The translations under genes and the position numbers were made by a program. Source: Nocardia altamirensis NBRC 108246 (GTDB taxonomy: Bacteria > Actinomycetota > Actinomycetes > Mycobacteriales > Mycobacteriaceae). Taken from it: a DNA stretch of 64,000 nucleotides. The notes under the pieces are model-generated. The model saw only the letters and a program-made list of their open reading frames with translations, ran no database searches and was not told the origin of the DNA. The stretch covers positions 1 to 64,000 of the forward strand of contig NZ_BDAY01000013.1 of assembly GCF_001612685.1 (NCBI RefSeq), written 5' to 3'. This document shows, in pieces, positions 1-8,518 of this stretch. Within the stretch, counting starts at the first letter, position 1; every line of letters starts with the position of its first letter.

Positions 1-341
1 CGCGGGCCGGTGGCGGGCGGCGCACCGCGCCTGGCCACCGCCTCGTTCGGCCGCTCGATGCGCTGGGTCGCCTGTGCACCATTCGGCGCGCCTGCGGCAG
101 GCCTGCCCTGCGGGGGTCGCTGCTGCGGCGGCGGGCCGGGCCTGCGCTGCGGCTGCGGTTGCGGCCCACGGAGTTCCCCTGGATAGGGCGCTGGACGCTG
201 CGGCGGCGGGCCAGGCCTGGCACCGGGTGGCGGTCCCTGGCGTGGGTGCGGCTGCTGCGGGGGTCCTGGATGTGAACCGCGTGGAGTACGGCCGCCGTGC
301 GGGTCATCGCCGTAGGGGGAAGTCTCGTAGGGCGAATTCAC
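1..341 (-). CDS. N-terminal part of a probable class A penicillin-binding protein (PonA1-like), cut by window edge
   Basis: Only about the first 113 codons lie in the window; the gene runs off the left edge without a stop. I start it at GTG 341, which has GGAG nine bases upstream; an in-frame ATG at 356 would add five residues. The visible protein begins MNSPYETSPYGDDPHGG and is a long Pro/Gln/Arg/Gly-rich region with no membrane segment, like the cytoplasmic tail that precedes the anchor of mycobacterial PonA1, a bifunctional glycosyltransferase/transpeptidase. No catalytic motif is visible, so the call rests on context: in M. tuberculosis ponA1 (Rv0050) lies beside Rv0049 (DUF5318) and near Rv0047c (PadR) and ino1 (Rv0046c), the same genes found here. 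Another Pro-rich membrane or secreted protein remains possible. Confidence 0.6.
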   Translation of the reverse strand, partial: MNSPYETSPYGDDPHGGRTPRGSHPGPPQQPHPRQGPPPGARPGPPPQRPAPYPGELRGPQPQPQRRPGPPPQQRPPQGRPAAGAPNGAQATQRIERPNEAVARRGAPPATGP

Positions 342-453
342 TGACAAGATCTCCATAACTCGTGACGTTGCTGGTGGCTCGGAGCGGCGGGGTGCGCCGC
401 TGCGGACACGTTGTGGCTCCGCGAGTCACCCGACGGGCAGATGACCAGGCACT

Positions 454-873
454 TCATTCGGCTGCGGTGCGCCGGTTGGCTCGGGTTCCCGCGCGGCGGC
501 GCGGCGGCGCAGGCGTGTTCCCGAGCACGTAGGACTGCACCAGATGATTCCAGCTGCAGCTTCGGCATACCTCGACGACATGGACCGAGAACTCTTCACG
601 AGTCTCGGCGAGGCGCGTCAGCTCCTCCGGTGCGCGAGCCGATCCTGCCGCCGGACCGAGGGTGTCGCCGTAGACCCAAGATACAAGCGTGAGTTGTTCT
701 TTCCGGCAGATGGGGCATGTGACCTCGCTCCCCCGCCCGTGGAACTTCGCCGCACGCAGCAGATAGGGATTTGCGTCACATACTTCGGCCACGTCGACGC
801 GGCCCGCATACACGTCGGCCAGCAACGACCGCCGCCGAAGGGCGTAGTCGACCACTTGCCGCTGGATTCGCAC
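454..873 (-). CDS. DUF5318 family protein (Rv0049-like)
   Basis: A 139-residue protein starting at GTG 873 with MRIQRQVVDYALRRRSLLAD, closely like M. tuberculosis Rv0049 as I remember it. It has two CxxC pairs, CPIC near residue 54 and CRSC near residue 103, which look like one zinc ribbon. The phrase LLRAAKFHG and the central VSWVYGD segment are typical of the family. Its function is unknown. It is read in the same direction as the ponA-like gene, 112 bases downstream, and divergently from padR, so the 170-base gap on its right probably holds both promoters. No signal peptide or membrane segment is visible. The C-terminal 20 residues are basic and probably disordered. Confidence 0.9.
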   Translation of the reverse strand: MRIQRQVVDYALRRRSLLADVYAGRVDVAEVCDANPYLLRAAKFHGRGSEVTCPICRKEQLTLVSWVYGDTLGPAAGSARAPEELTRLAETREEFSVHVVEVCRSCSWNHLVQSYVLGNTPAPPRRRAGTRANRRTAAE

Positions 874-946
874 GAGAACCAGAGTAGCGGTGTTGTCGTG
901 GGGCCGCCCCGGCTCAGGGGTACCGAAAACCCGCTGAAGGGCCGTT

Positions 947-988
947 TATATCGGCTAGAACTGTAGACAGTTATATCGCTCCGATATA
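947..988. promoter_or_regulatory. Candidate PadR operator
   Basis: In the gap between DUF5318 and padR there is a perfect palindrome with 7-base arms TATATCG / CGATATA and a 3-base centre (972-988). A further copy of the half-site TATATCG sits at 947-953, 25 bases upstream in the same orientation. The site is 56 bases before the padR start, in an AT-rich patch that stands out from its GC-rich surroundings. PadR regulators commonly repress their own operon through such palindromes, so control of padR-ino1 is a natural reading, but it is inferred. Confidence 0.55.
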
Positions 989-1043
989 GTTTGGAGTCGC
1001 ATCCATCGGTTAGGTCTGTACATAGTCAGGGAGGTGAAGCCCG

Positions 1044-1601
1044 GTGCTCGAGCTGGCAATCCTCGGGCTGCTCCTCGAATCGCCCATGCACGGCTACGAG
1101 CTGCGTAAGCGGCTGACCGGCCTGCTCGGCGCGTTTCGGGCCTTCTCCTACGGGTCGCTCTATCCCACGCTGCGCCGCATGCAGTCGGACGGACTGATCG
1201 CCGAGGAGATCCCAGCGGGCGTGGTCGCGCGCAGAGCGCGCCGCGTCTACCAACTGACGCCTGCGGGCCGTGAACGGTTCAGCGAACTGCTCGCCGACAC
1301 CGGACCGCAGAACTACACCGACGACGGCTTCGGCGTGCATCTCGCCTTCTTCAGCCGCACCCCCGCCACGGCGCGGATGCGGATTCTGGAGGGCAGGCGG
1401 CGCCAGGTCGAGGAGCGCCGAGAAGGACTCCGGGAGGCGATCAAGAAGGCCAGCGGGTCGCTCGATCGCTACACCCGGCAGCTCCACCAGCTCGGACTCG
1501 AATCAAGCGAGCGCGAAGTGCGCTGGCTCAACGAGTTGATTGCGGCGGAGCAATCGACGAAGGCGGCACCACAGAAAGAGGGAAATATCGGCCATGAGTG
1601 A
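1044..1601 (+). CDS. PadR family transcriptional regulator
   Basis: A 185-residue PadR-type winged-helix protein. The N-terminal 75 residues ([20 protein letters not shown], then [11 protein letters not shown]) are the typical DNA-binding domain. The C-terminal half is helical and charged, the usual dimerisation arm. The GTG start at 1044 is preceded by GGGAGG at a good distance. The stop overlaps the next gene: the ATG of ino1 lies eight bases inside the padR frame, so the two are translationally coupled. The same pair exists in M. tuberculosis (Rv0047c and Rv0046c). A role in regulating inositol supply, and thus mycothiol, phosphatidylinositol and lipoglycan synthesis, is inferred from this coupling. 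A palindromic candidate operator lies just upstream. Confidence 0.93.
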   Translation: MLELAILGLLLESPMHGYELRKRLTGLLGAFRAFSYGSLYPTLRRMQSDGLIAEEIPAGVVARRARRVYQLTPAGRERFSELLADTGPQNYTDDGFGVHLAFFSRTPATARMRILEGRRRQVEERREGLREAIKKASGSLDRYTRQLHQLGLESSEREVRWLNELIAAEQSTKAAPQKEGNIGHE

Positions 1602-2691
1602 TGACAAGAAGGCTGACAACGCCAACGAAGTTCGCGTCGCCATCGTAGGCGTGGGCAACTGCGCTTCCTCGCTGGTCCAGGGTGTGCAGTACTACAAGGA
1701 CGCGGACGAGACCGCGACCGTGCCAGGCTTGATGCACGTCAAGTTCGGCAAGTACCACGTCAGGGACGTGAAGTTCGTCGCCGCATTCGACGTCGACGCC
1801 AAGAAGGTCGGTTTCGACCTCGCCGAAGCGATCTTCGCCAGCGAGAACAACACCATCAAGATCTCCGACGTGCCGCCGAGTGATGTTGTCGTGCAGCGCG
1901 GTCCGACCCTCGACGGCATCGGCAAGTACTACGCCGAGACCATCGAGCTGTCCGAGGCCGAGCCCGTCGACGTGGTGCAGGTGCTGAAGGCCAACAACGT
2001 CGACGTCCTGGTGTCCTACCTGCCGGTCGGCTCGGAAGAGGCCGACAAGTTCTACGCGCAGTGCGCCATCGACGCGAACGTCGCGTTCGTCAACGCGCTG
2101 CCGGTGTTCATCGCCTCCGACCCGGTGTGGGCCGAAAAGTTCACCAAGGCAGGCGTTCCCATCGTCGGTGACGACATCAAGAGCCAGGTCGGCGCGACCA
2201 TCACGCACCGGGTGATGGCGAAGCTGTTCGAGGATCGCGGCGTGCAGCTCGACCGCACCATGCAGCTGAACGTCGGCGGCAACATGGACTTCAAGAACAT
2301 GCTCGAGCGCGAGCGGCTGGAGTCGAAGAAGATCTCCAAGACCCAGGCTGTCACCAGCAACCTGAAGAAGGAGCTCACCGCCAACGACGTGCACATCGGC
2401 CCGTCCGATCACGTCGGCTGGCTCGACGACCGCAAGTGGGCCTACGTCCGGCTCGAGGGTCGCGCCTTCGGCGACGTGCCGCTGAGCCTGGAATACAAGC
2501 TCGAGGTGTGGGACTCGCCGAACTCGGCGGGCATCATCATCGACGCGGTGCGTGCGGCGAAGATCGCCAAGGACCGCGGCATCGGCGGACCGGTCATCCC
2601 GGCGTCGGCCTACCTGATGAAGTCCCCGCCCAAGCAGCTCGCCGACGATATCGCCCGCGAGCAGTTGGAAGCGTTCATCATCGACGCCTGA
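1594..2691 (+). CDS. ino1: Inositol-1-phosphate synthase
   Basis: This 365-residue protein converts glucose 6-phosphate to 1L-myo-inositol 1-phosphate in an NAD-dependent reaction, the first committed step to inositol lipids and mycothiol. It shows the Rossmann glycine motif [13 protein letters not shown] near residue 18, the substrate-site stretch [12 protein letters not shown] near residue 226 and the conserved [11 protein letters not shown] segment, all typical of actinobacterial Ino1. Length matches the family. The true start is ATG 1594 ([19 protein letters not shown]), after AAAGAGGGA; a longer in-frame reading from 1540 only translates the end of padR. It overlaps padR by eight bases. 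A strong hairpin terminator follows. Confidence 0.97.
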   Translation: MSDDKKADNANEVRVAIVGVGNCASSLVQGVQYYKDADETATVPGLMHVKFGKYHVRDVKFVAAFDVDAKKVGFDLAEAIFASENNTIKISDVPPSDVVVQRGPTLDGIGKYYAETIELSEAEPVDVVQVLKANNVDVLVSYLPVGSEEADKFYAQCAIDANVAFVNALPVFIASDPVWAEKFTKAGVPIVGDDIKSQVGATITHRVMAKLFEDRGVQLDRTMQLNVGGNMDFKNMLERERLESKKISKTQAVTSNLKKELTANDVHIGPSDHVGWLDDRKWAYVRLEGRAFGDVPLSLEYKLEVWDSPNSAGIIIDAVRAAKIAKDRGIGGPVIPASAYLMKSPPKQLADDIAREQLEAFIIDA

Positions 2692-2720
2692 GTTCCCCAG
2701 CAGCCCTTAGGGAGTCAGAA

Positions 2721-2748
2721 AAGCCGGTCGGAGTTTTCCGACCGGCTT
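2721..2748. terminator. Bidirectional hairpin terminator after ino1
   Basis: A perfect 12-base stem (AAGCCGGTCGGA with TCCGACCGGCTT) around a GTTT loop. It lies between the convergent ends of ino1 and the effector-binding-domain gene, with AGAA before and TTCT after, so it can serve both strands. Confidence 0.85.
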
Positions 2749-2766
2749 TCTGCTGTCCGGGGGTGT

Positions 2767-3192
2767 TCAGTCGAGGGAGACGTAGACCTCGACCGAGGTC
2801 GGGCCCGTGTAGCGCTCGATTTCGGCGGTGTGCGAGCGGGTGATGGTGCCGGCGCTCTCGGCCTTGCGCACCTGGGCCCACGCGGTGCGTAGCAGGTCGT
2901 AGGGCTTGTCGGAGACGACGAACTTGGCGTAGCGGCCGGTCGGCACGCGGGTCAGCACGTCGCCTGCGTCCATCTCGGCCATCGACGCGACCTCGTAGCC
3001 GAGTACGGCGACGGCGTGATCGTTCTGGCCGATATAGGCGGCCACCCGCGGCACGTTCTTGTCCCGCGCCAGGTAGCGGTCCCAGGTGAAGTTGACCAGG
3101 TCGAGGTCGCGCGCGGTGACCTCACGGCCTGCTAGCGGGACGGTCAGTCCGGCGACCAGGCTCTCGTCCAACGTGACAATCTCGAAGTCCAC
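2767..3192 (-). CDS. Effector-binding (GyrI-like) domain protein
   Basis: A 141-residue protein that is nearly all one GyrI-like/AraC effector-binding domain. It shows the usual pattern: an N-terminal beta strand with a short ESLVAG motif, a middle segment AVLGYEVASM, the GDVLTRVPTGRYAKFVV strand-turn-strand, and a C-terminal VEVYVSLD strand. No DNA-binding domain is attached, so it is probably a stand-alone small-molecule binder. The start is GTG 3192, preceded by AGGAA. It lies ten bases after a second copy of the same domain and is likely cotranscribed with it. The ligand is unknown. Confidence 0.85.
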   Translation of the reverse strand: MDFEIVTLDESLVAGLTVPLAGREVTARDLDLVNFTWDRYLARDKNVPRVAAYIGQNDHAVAVLGYEVASMAEMDAGDVLTRVPTGRYAKFVVSDKPYDLLRTAWAQVRKAESAGTITRSHTAEIERYTGPTSVEVYVSLD

Positions 3193-3202
3193 AGTGTTGT
3201 TC

Positions 3203-3661
3203 CTACCCGTCGACTTGATCGTCTGCCAGAGCTACGAAGACTTCGACCGTGCGCGAGTCGGGATAGTGCTCCCAATCGCCGGTGTAGGCGCGCACGAATC
3301 GGCCTGCCGCCTCGGCGTCCCACACCGAGCGCCAGATGTAGACGACGGTGTCGCCGAGGTTGTCGCCGCTGGCGATGAACCGGGCGAATCGACCGGCGGG
3401 CACCCTGGCCAGCACATCGCCGGGGAGTAAGTCGTCGAGGTTGCGGCAGCGGTAGCCGACGATGTGGGTCAGGTACGAATTGATTTCCGGCGCATGGTCG
3501 ACGTAGGCGGTCGTCGGCGGCCCAGGCAGCTGGCGAGCCAGGTTGCGCTTCCACGCCTCTTCGACTTTCGCGCGGCGCGGTCCTTCGACCGCGAGCGCCG
3601 GGCTGCGAAGTACTGTTCCCGCCACCAGCGTCTCGGGTTGGTCAACGACATTGAAATCCAC
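3203..3661 (-). CDS. Effector-binding (GyrI-like) domain protein, second copy
   Basis: A 152-residue paralogue of the downstream gene. The matching landmarks are LVAGTVLRSP near the start, HIVGYRCRN in the middle, GDVLARVPAGRFARFI and the closing VEVFVALADDQ. Compared with its partner it has an insertion of about ten residues in the first half. Again no helix-turn-helix is present. Start is GTG 3661. The pair probably arose by tandem duplication, and both copies keep the domain core, which argues against decay. What they sense is unknown. Confidence 0.85.
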   Translation of the reverse strand: MDFNVVDQPETLVAGTVLRSPALAVEGPRRAKVEEAWKRNLARQLPGPPTTAYVDHAPEINSYLTHIVGYRCRNLDDLLPGDVLARVPAGRFARFIASGDNLGDTVVYIWRSVWDAEAAGRFVRAYTGDWEHYPDSRTVEVFVALADDQVDG

Positions 3662-3694
3662 CGGCGTAGCCCCTATGTCTCGTCTGTCTCCAAT

Positions 3695-3986
3695 TGGCGG
3701 CGCTCCCGGGCTCCTCCGTGGTCACGCTAGCTGCCACTGCCGGGTCTGCCGCTCGCGCCGCCGTCTTCATTCGGCAGCATTCCCCGCACGGTGGTGTGCC
3801 ATTCGGGTTTGCCGCTCGCACCGCTGTCTCTAAGTGGCGCCGCTCTCTGGCCCTGCGTGGTGACGCAAGCTACCTCCTTCGGGCCTGACGTTCGCACCGC
3901 TGAATCTGATTGGCGCCGCTCTCTGGCCCTACGTGGTTACGCAAGCTACCTCCTCCGGGCCTGAAGTTCGCACCGCGTGTCGTCGC
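3695..3986. repeat. Four degenerate tandem copies of a 70-76 bp unit
   Basis: The 466-base gap from 3662 to 4127 has no convincing gene. Most of it is a tandem repeat. Copies begin at about 3695, 3767, 3835 and 3911. The last two are the clearest, with a 76-base period, sharing TGGCGCCGCTCTCTGGCCCT, then ACGCAAGCTACCTCCT, then GGGCCTGA and TTCGCACCGC. The first two copies have diverged but keep GCCGCTCGC.CCGC and the TGGCGGCGCTC box. I see nothing in 3987-4127. Confidence 0.75.
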
Positions 3987-4127
3987 TCGAGCGCATATCC
4001 TTCCGCATCGATCCCGCGGCGTCGGCGTCGGCCTGGTCCGACACAGTCGTTATTCGCTCTCACTCTGGCAAACGATGCTGCCATGTCATCCGTTCCCCCG
4101 GGGACGCCGAAGGTCACAGCATCATCG

Positions 4128-6359
4128 CTATCCAGGAACCGGGATGCTCAGCCCGGGAAAAATTTCCATTTCCTTAGGTCCTTCCGGGGCGGGCGGGATG
4201 ATGATGACCGGTTCCCGCGGCGCGCCCTGCGGCGGATTGAGAATGTCGTAGCTGCCGCCCGAGGGCTTGCTGGTGGTGGGGGCGGCCTGTGCGGCCGCCG
4301 CTCCTGGCCCGGGGAACTGCTCGACCGGGGTGCCGTCGAGCGCGTTGTCCATCACCTGCTTCCAGATATCGGCGGGCAGGCCTGCCCCGTAGATATCGCT
4401 GCCGCGGGCGGTGCGAATCGGCTGCGATTGTTCGGTGCCGATCCAGACCGCCGTGGACAGCGACGGGGTGAACCCGATCATCCACGCGTCCTTGTTCTGC
4501 TTGGACTCGCCGAGTTGGGTGGTCCCGGTCTTCGCCGCGGACGGGCGGCCACCGGCGAGGGCGTGGCCGTTGGAGTACGCCGCGATCGGCGTCATCGCCT
4601 GGGTGGTGTTCTCGGCGATGGTGCGCGGAATGCGTTGCTGCCCAGCGGGGAGCTGCTTGCCGACCTGTTGATCGGGGGCGCCGCGATCCAGCAGCACCCG
4701 TCCGTCGCCGGTCACCACGCGCTGCACGAAGTAGGGCTGGCGGTACATGCCCGACGCGCCGATCGTCGCGTACGCCGACGCCATGTCGATGGGACGAACG
4801 AGGTACTGCCCCAACACGATACCGTTCAGCGGTCGCCCGCCGTCCTCGGTGAGCGTCTTGCCTGGGACGCCGGGGATCTCCTCCGGAATGCCCGCCGCGT
4901 GCGCCGCGTCGGCGATCGCCTTCGGCCCGTCGAACATCGACATGGTCAGCCGGTAGAAGCTGGTGTTCAGCGAGCGCTTGAGTGCCTCGGCCATGCTGCA
5001 CCGTCCGCACGATTCGCCGTCGACATTGGTGATCTTGGTGCCGCGGTCGGTGACCGGTGAGCTGTCCAGCATGCGATTCATCGGCACGCTCTGCTGCTGC
5101 GCGGCAATCGCGGCGAACGGCTTGAACGCTGAGCCGGTTTGCAGCGGCGCCTGAGCGAAGTCGTAACCGATGCCGTCGAATCCGCCGAAGTAGGCGCGCA
5201 CCGCGCCGGAACGCGGGTCGACGGACACGACCGCGGCGCGCAACTCGGGCGGCTGCCCGTCGAGCCTGCCGCGCACCGCGTCGAGCACGGACTGCTGCGC
5301 CTTCGCGTCGATGGTCGTGATGATCTGCAGCGCACCGGTATTCAGCTCGTGCTCGCTGATCCCTGCGGAGCGCAGCTCGCGCACCACCTGGGCGCGGATC
5401 AGGCCCTCCGGCCCGCGCGCCACGTTGTCGTCGGGGATCTCGCTGAGCGGGATGATGGCCGGGAACTTGGTGGCGTCCCGGTCGCCTGGCGCGAGGACAC
5501 CCATTTCGACCATGCCGTCGAGCACGTACTGCCAGCGGGCGGTCAGGTCGGGGAGATGGGTCTCCGGGTCGAGGATCGACGGCGTGCGGACCAGCGCCGC
5601 GAGCACCGCGCCCTCGGCCAGGGTGAGCTGGTTGACCGGCTTGTTGAAGTAGGCCTTGGTCGCCGCCGCGATGCCGTAGGCGCCGCGGCCGTAGTAGATG
5701 GTGTTGAGGTAGGCGGCGAGGATGTCGTCCTTGCTCCACTGCCTGGCCATCTTCGCCGCGATGACGAGCTCGCGCATCTTCCTGGTCAGCGTGCGCTCGG
5801 AGCCGAGGAAGGCGTTTTTCACGTACTGCTGGGTGATGGTCGAGCCGCCGCCCGCGTTCTCCCGTCCGGTCAGGTTGTCGCGGGCTGCGCGGAGGAACCC
5901 GGACGTGGAATAGCCGGGGTTGCTGTAGAAGTTGCGGTCCTCGGCGGAGAGCATCGCGTCGCGCACCGGCTGCGGCACCTCGGCCAGCGGGATCGGCGTC
6001 CGATTGCCGTTCGGCGGAACCACTTTGGCGATCACCGTGCTGCCGTCGGCGGCAAGGACGGTGGCGATCTGGTTGGTCTGCACCGCGGCCGGATCGGGGA
6101 TCTCGGCGCTCCAGTAGACGAGCACGCACAACAGCAGCGGCACCGCACCGAAGATGACGAAGAGCGCGAGCACCAGTCGCCTGATGCGTTCGGCTCGGGT
6201 GCGCGGCGGGCGATTCGGATCGGGGGTCGGAGTTGGCCGCGAAGGTTTGGCCGAGTGTGCATGTCGCTTGCCACGCGCGGGGCTAGTCGTCAGCTCATTC
6301 CAGCCTGCCAGCGAGGCATACGGTGCCGCCTGTCTACGCCGTTTGCCGAACGAGCCCAC
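4128..6359 (-). CDS. Class A penicillin-binding protein (PonA1-type)
   Basis: A bifunctional enzyme of about 743 residues that polymerises glycan strands and crosslinks peptidoglycan outside the membrane. After a basic, Pro-rich cytoplasmic tail there is one membrane segment (about 61-83). The glycosyltransferase domain shows EDRNFYSNPG (catalytic Glu about 140), GGSTITQQYVKN and the GRGAYG segment. The transpeptidase domain has SAFK (Ser about 410), SLN (about 463) and KTGT (about 610), so it looks active. I start at GTG 6359 because GGAGGAG lies six bases upstream; ATG 6365 is too near that site and GTG 6431 lacks one. The sequence resembles M. tuberculosis PonA1 closely, which makes it a paralogue of the gene cut by the left edge. 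Confidence 0.93.
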   Translation of the reverse strand: MGSFGKRRRQAAPYASLAGWNELTTSPARGKRHAHSAKPSRPTPTPDPNRPPRTRAERIRRLVLALFVIFGAVPLLLCVLVYWSAEIPDPAAVQTNQIATVLAADGSTVIAKVVPPNGNRTPIPLAEVPQPVRDAMLSAEDRNFYSNPGYSTSGFLRAARDNLTGRENAGGGSTITQQYVKNAFLGSERTLTRKMRELVIAAKMARQWSKDDILAAYLNTIYYGRGAYGIAAATKAYFNKPVNQLTLAEGAVLAALVRTPSILDPETHLPDLTARWQYVLDGMVEMGVLAPGDRDATKFPAIIPLSEIPDDNVARGPEGLIRAQVVRELRSAGISEHELNTGALQIITTIDAKAQQSVLDAVRGRLDGQPPELRAAVVSVDPRSGAVRAYFGGFDGIGYDFAQAPLQTGSAFKPFAAIAAQQQSVPMNRMLDSSPVTDRGTKITNVDGESCGRCSMAEALKRSLNTSFYRLTMSMFDGPKAIADAAHAAGIPEEIPGVPGKTLTEDGGRPLNGIVLGQYLVRPIDMASAYATIGASGMYRQPYFVQRVVTGDGRVLLDRGAPDQQVGKQLPAGQQRIPRTIAENTTQAMTPIAAYSNGHALAGGRPSAAKTGTTQLGESKQNKDAWMIGFTPSLSTAVWIGTEQSQPIRTARGSDIYGAGLPADIWKQVMDNALDGTPVEQFPGPGAAAAQAAPTTSKPSGGSYDILNPPQGAPREPVIIIPPAPEGPKEMEIFPGLSIPVPG

Positions 6360-6523
6360 GATCATCTCCTCCCGGAGCGTCGGTCGAAACTCACCTGCAC
6401 GAACAACGATCGGAAATGGCCCCAGAATCACGACTTTACTCGCGCCCCAGGTGACCGGCGATGCTAGCAGCGCGTGTTTCGCACCGTCTGAAAACGGTGA
6501 GACAAGCCCGCATACGGCGGTAT

Positions 6524-6564
6524 TCGGGTCGGCACGGCCGCAGCAGCCTGCCGTGCCGACCCGA
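6524..6564 (-). terminator. Hairpin after the sugar permease operon
   Basis: A perfect 15-base stem (arms 6524-6538 and 6550-6564) with an 11-base loop, a few bases past the stop of the last permease gene. There is no clear U-tract, as is common in high-GC actinobacteria. Confidence 0.65.
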
Positions 6565-6570
6565 CGAAAC

Positions 6571-7449
6571 TCAGCTCTTCACGCCACCAGCGGTGAGGCC
6601 GGAGATGATCCGACGCTGGAACAGCAGCACCATGATGACCAACGGAATCGACACGATGGTGCCAGCGGCCATGATCGCCGCGTACGGCTCGACCAGCGGG
6701 TTGTTCCCGGAGAACCGGGCGACCGCGACGGTCACCGGCTCGGTCGAGCCACTGGAAAGCAGTCGGGCCAACAGGTATTCGTTGACGGCGGCGATGAACG
6801 CGAGGATCGCGGTGGTGAACACCGCGGGCGCGGCCAGCGGCAACATCACCAGCCGGAACGCCTGCATCTTGGTCGCGCCGTCGATCCGCGCCGCCTCTTC
6901 GAGTTCCCAGGGGAGCTCGGCGAAGAACGAGGCGAGGATGTAGACCGTCATCGGCAGCACGAACGAGATGTTCGGGATGATCATCGCCTGGTACTGCCCG
7001 ATCCAGCCGAGGTTGGTGAACAGCTGGAACAGCGGGGTGACCAGCACGACCACCGGGAACATCGACGCGCTCAGGATCAGCCCCGACACCAGGTACTTGC
7101 CCCGGAAGGTGAGCCTGGCCAGCGCATACGCCGCGAGCACGCCGATGACCAGCGCGATAACGGTGGTGATCGACCCGATGATCACGCTGTTGAGCAACGC
7201 TTTGCCGAAGTTGTTGCCTCGGGTGGTGTCGAAGGCGTTGCGGAAGTTCTCCAACGTCACGTGGGTCGGCCACGGGGTGTTGTCGAAGGTGAAGTCGGGG
7301 TCGCGGAACGCGGTGACGACCATCCAGTAGAACGGCCCGAGCCCCCACAACAGCACCACGATCACACCGGTGTACAGCCGCACCGAGCGCAGCCGATGCG
7401 TCCACGGAACCGATTGCCCGGCAGGCTTTTCCGTTGTCTGTGTCGACAT
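6571..7449 (-). CDS. Carbohydrate ABC transporter permease (SugB-like)
   Basis: A 292-residue inner-membrane permease with about six membrane segments. The EAA loop EEAARIDGATKMQAF, which docks to the ATPase, is near residue 186. The C-terminus FQRRIISGLTAGGVKS strongly resembles SugB of the mycobacterial LpqY-SugABC trehalose importer. Its ATG (7449) shares one base with the stop of the upstream permease gene (TGATG), so translation is coupled. With that permease and the lipoprotein upstream it forms an importer of the trehalose/maltose class. No ATPase gene is present in this operon; the likely partner is the lone ATPase gene at 17.6-18.7 kb. Substrate is inferred from resemblance only. Confidence 0.9.
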   Translation of the reverse strand: MSTQTTEKPAGQSVPWTHRLRSVRLYTGVIVVLLWGLGPFYWMVVTAFRDPDFTFDNTPWPTHVTLENFRNAFDTTRGNNFGKALLNSVIIGSITTVIALVIGVLAAYALARLTFRGKYLVSGLILSASMFPVVVLVTPLFQLFTNLGWIGQYQAMIIPNISFVLPMTVYILASFFAELPWELEEAARIDGATKMQAFRLVMLPLAAPAVFTTAILAFIAAVNEYLLARLLSSGSTEPVTVAVARFSGNNPLVEPYAAIMAAGTIVSIPLVIMVLLFQRRIISGLTAGGVKS

Positions 7450-8471
7450 CAGTGTGCCTCCCGCTGTTCTTCCTGCGTCCGAACCGCGTTGGCGCCCAAG
7501 ACTTTCACCAGCACGAACGCCACCGCGAAGATCATCAGGAAGGTGATCGTCGACAGTGCGGCCGCGCTGTTCGGCCCCTGCCTGACCTGGTCGACCACCA
7601 GGATCGACACCACCCTGGTCGCCGGGTTGTTCAGCGTCATGATCGCGGGCAGGTCGTACATGCGCAGCGCGTCCATGGTCCGGAACAACACCGCGACCAA
7701 CAGGGCAGGCTTGAGCAGCGGCAGCGTGATCTGGGTGAACCGCTGCCAGGCCGAGGCGCCGTCGACCCTGGCCGCCTCGTACACATCGGCCGGAATCACC
7801 TGCAGTCCGGCGAGCAGCAGCAAGGCCATGAACGGAGTCGTCTTCCAGACGTCGGCCGCGATCACCGCGAACCGGGCGGCCCACGGGTCGGAGGTCCACA
7901 GGATGTGCGTGCCGAAAACCCGGTTCACCACCCCGTCGTACTGGAACATGAACTCCCACAGCCGCGCTGTCACCGCGGTCGGGATGGCCCACGGGATCAG
8001 CACCGCCGCGCGCAGCAGCGCACGGCCGCGGAACGTCTTGCCCATCACCATGGCGAAGCCGAGACCGAGCGTGGCCTCCAGCGTCACCGTGATCACGGTG
8101 AGGAACAGCGTGACGCCGATGGCCATCCAGAACTGCGAACCGAGGTTGCCGGTCGGGCAGCTGACCGTCTCGCCCGCCGCCTGACACTGCTGCAGCAGCC
8201 AGTGCGTGTAGTTCGAGAAGCCTGCGCTGCCGCCCTCGACGAACATGCCGGTCGTCTTGTCGAGGCCGGGATCCTTCTGGAAGGACATCCAGACGGCCCG
8301 GACCACCGGGTAACCGATCACGACCGCCAGCGACAGCAGCACCGGGGCTATGAACAGCCAGGCTTTGCCGGAGCGGCGCATTTCCAATGCCAGGGTTTCG
8401 CCGAGGCCACGCTTACGTGGCAGGAACTCATCGCTCGACACAGTGCTGGCCGCTCCCGAGGGATCCGACAC
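7449..8471 (-). CDS. Carbohydrate ABC transporter permease (SugA-like)
   Basis: A 340-residue permease with a 35-residue cytoplasmic N-terminus and about six membrane segments. It contains the EAA loop YEAARVDGASAWQRF and the stretch VWKTTPFMALLLLAGL, which closely match SugA of mycobacteria. A periplasmic insertion around residues 95-120 (CQAAGETVSCPTGN) carries two cysteines that could form a disulfide. Start is GTG 8471 with AGGAGAG upstream. It sits 47 bases after the binding-protein gene and overlaps the next permease start by one base. It forms the heterodimeric channel with that permease. Confidence 0.9.
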   Translation of the reverse strand: MSDPSGAASTVSSDEFLPRKRGLGETLALEMRRSGKAWLFIAPVLLSLAVVIGYPVVRAVWMSFQKDPGLDKTTGMFVEGGSAGFSNYTHWLLQQCQAAGETVSCPTGNLGSQFWMAIGVTLFLTVITVTLEATLGLGFAMVMGKTFRGRALLRAAVLIPWAIPTAVTARLWEFMFQYDGVVNRVFGTHILWTSDPWAARFAVIAADVWKTTPFMALLLLAGLQVIPADVYEAARVDGASAWQRFTQITLPLLKPALLVAVLFRTMDALRMYDLPAIMTLNNPATRVVSILVVDQVRQGPNSAAALSTITFLMIFAVAFVLVKVLGANAVRTQEEQREAH

Positions 8472-8518
8472 CGTTTCTCTCTCCTACGGGTCTCGTCGGG
8501 TCCGTTTCGCTCTCCGCG

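Noticed and set aside
74..358. Alanine-rich 94-residue ORF on the plus strand
   Set aside because: It is the shadow of the Pro-rich minus-strand protein that runs off the left edge.
3695..3986. CRISPR array
   Set aside because: The repeated unit is contiguous and imperfect, with no unique spacers and no cas genes nearby.
5139..8184. Very long plus-strand ORFs opposite the PBP and permease genes
   Set aside because: They are antisense shadows typical of GC-rich coding DNA: no domain, odd composition, and the minus-strand genes have clear catalytic motifs.
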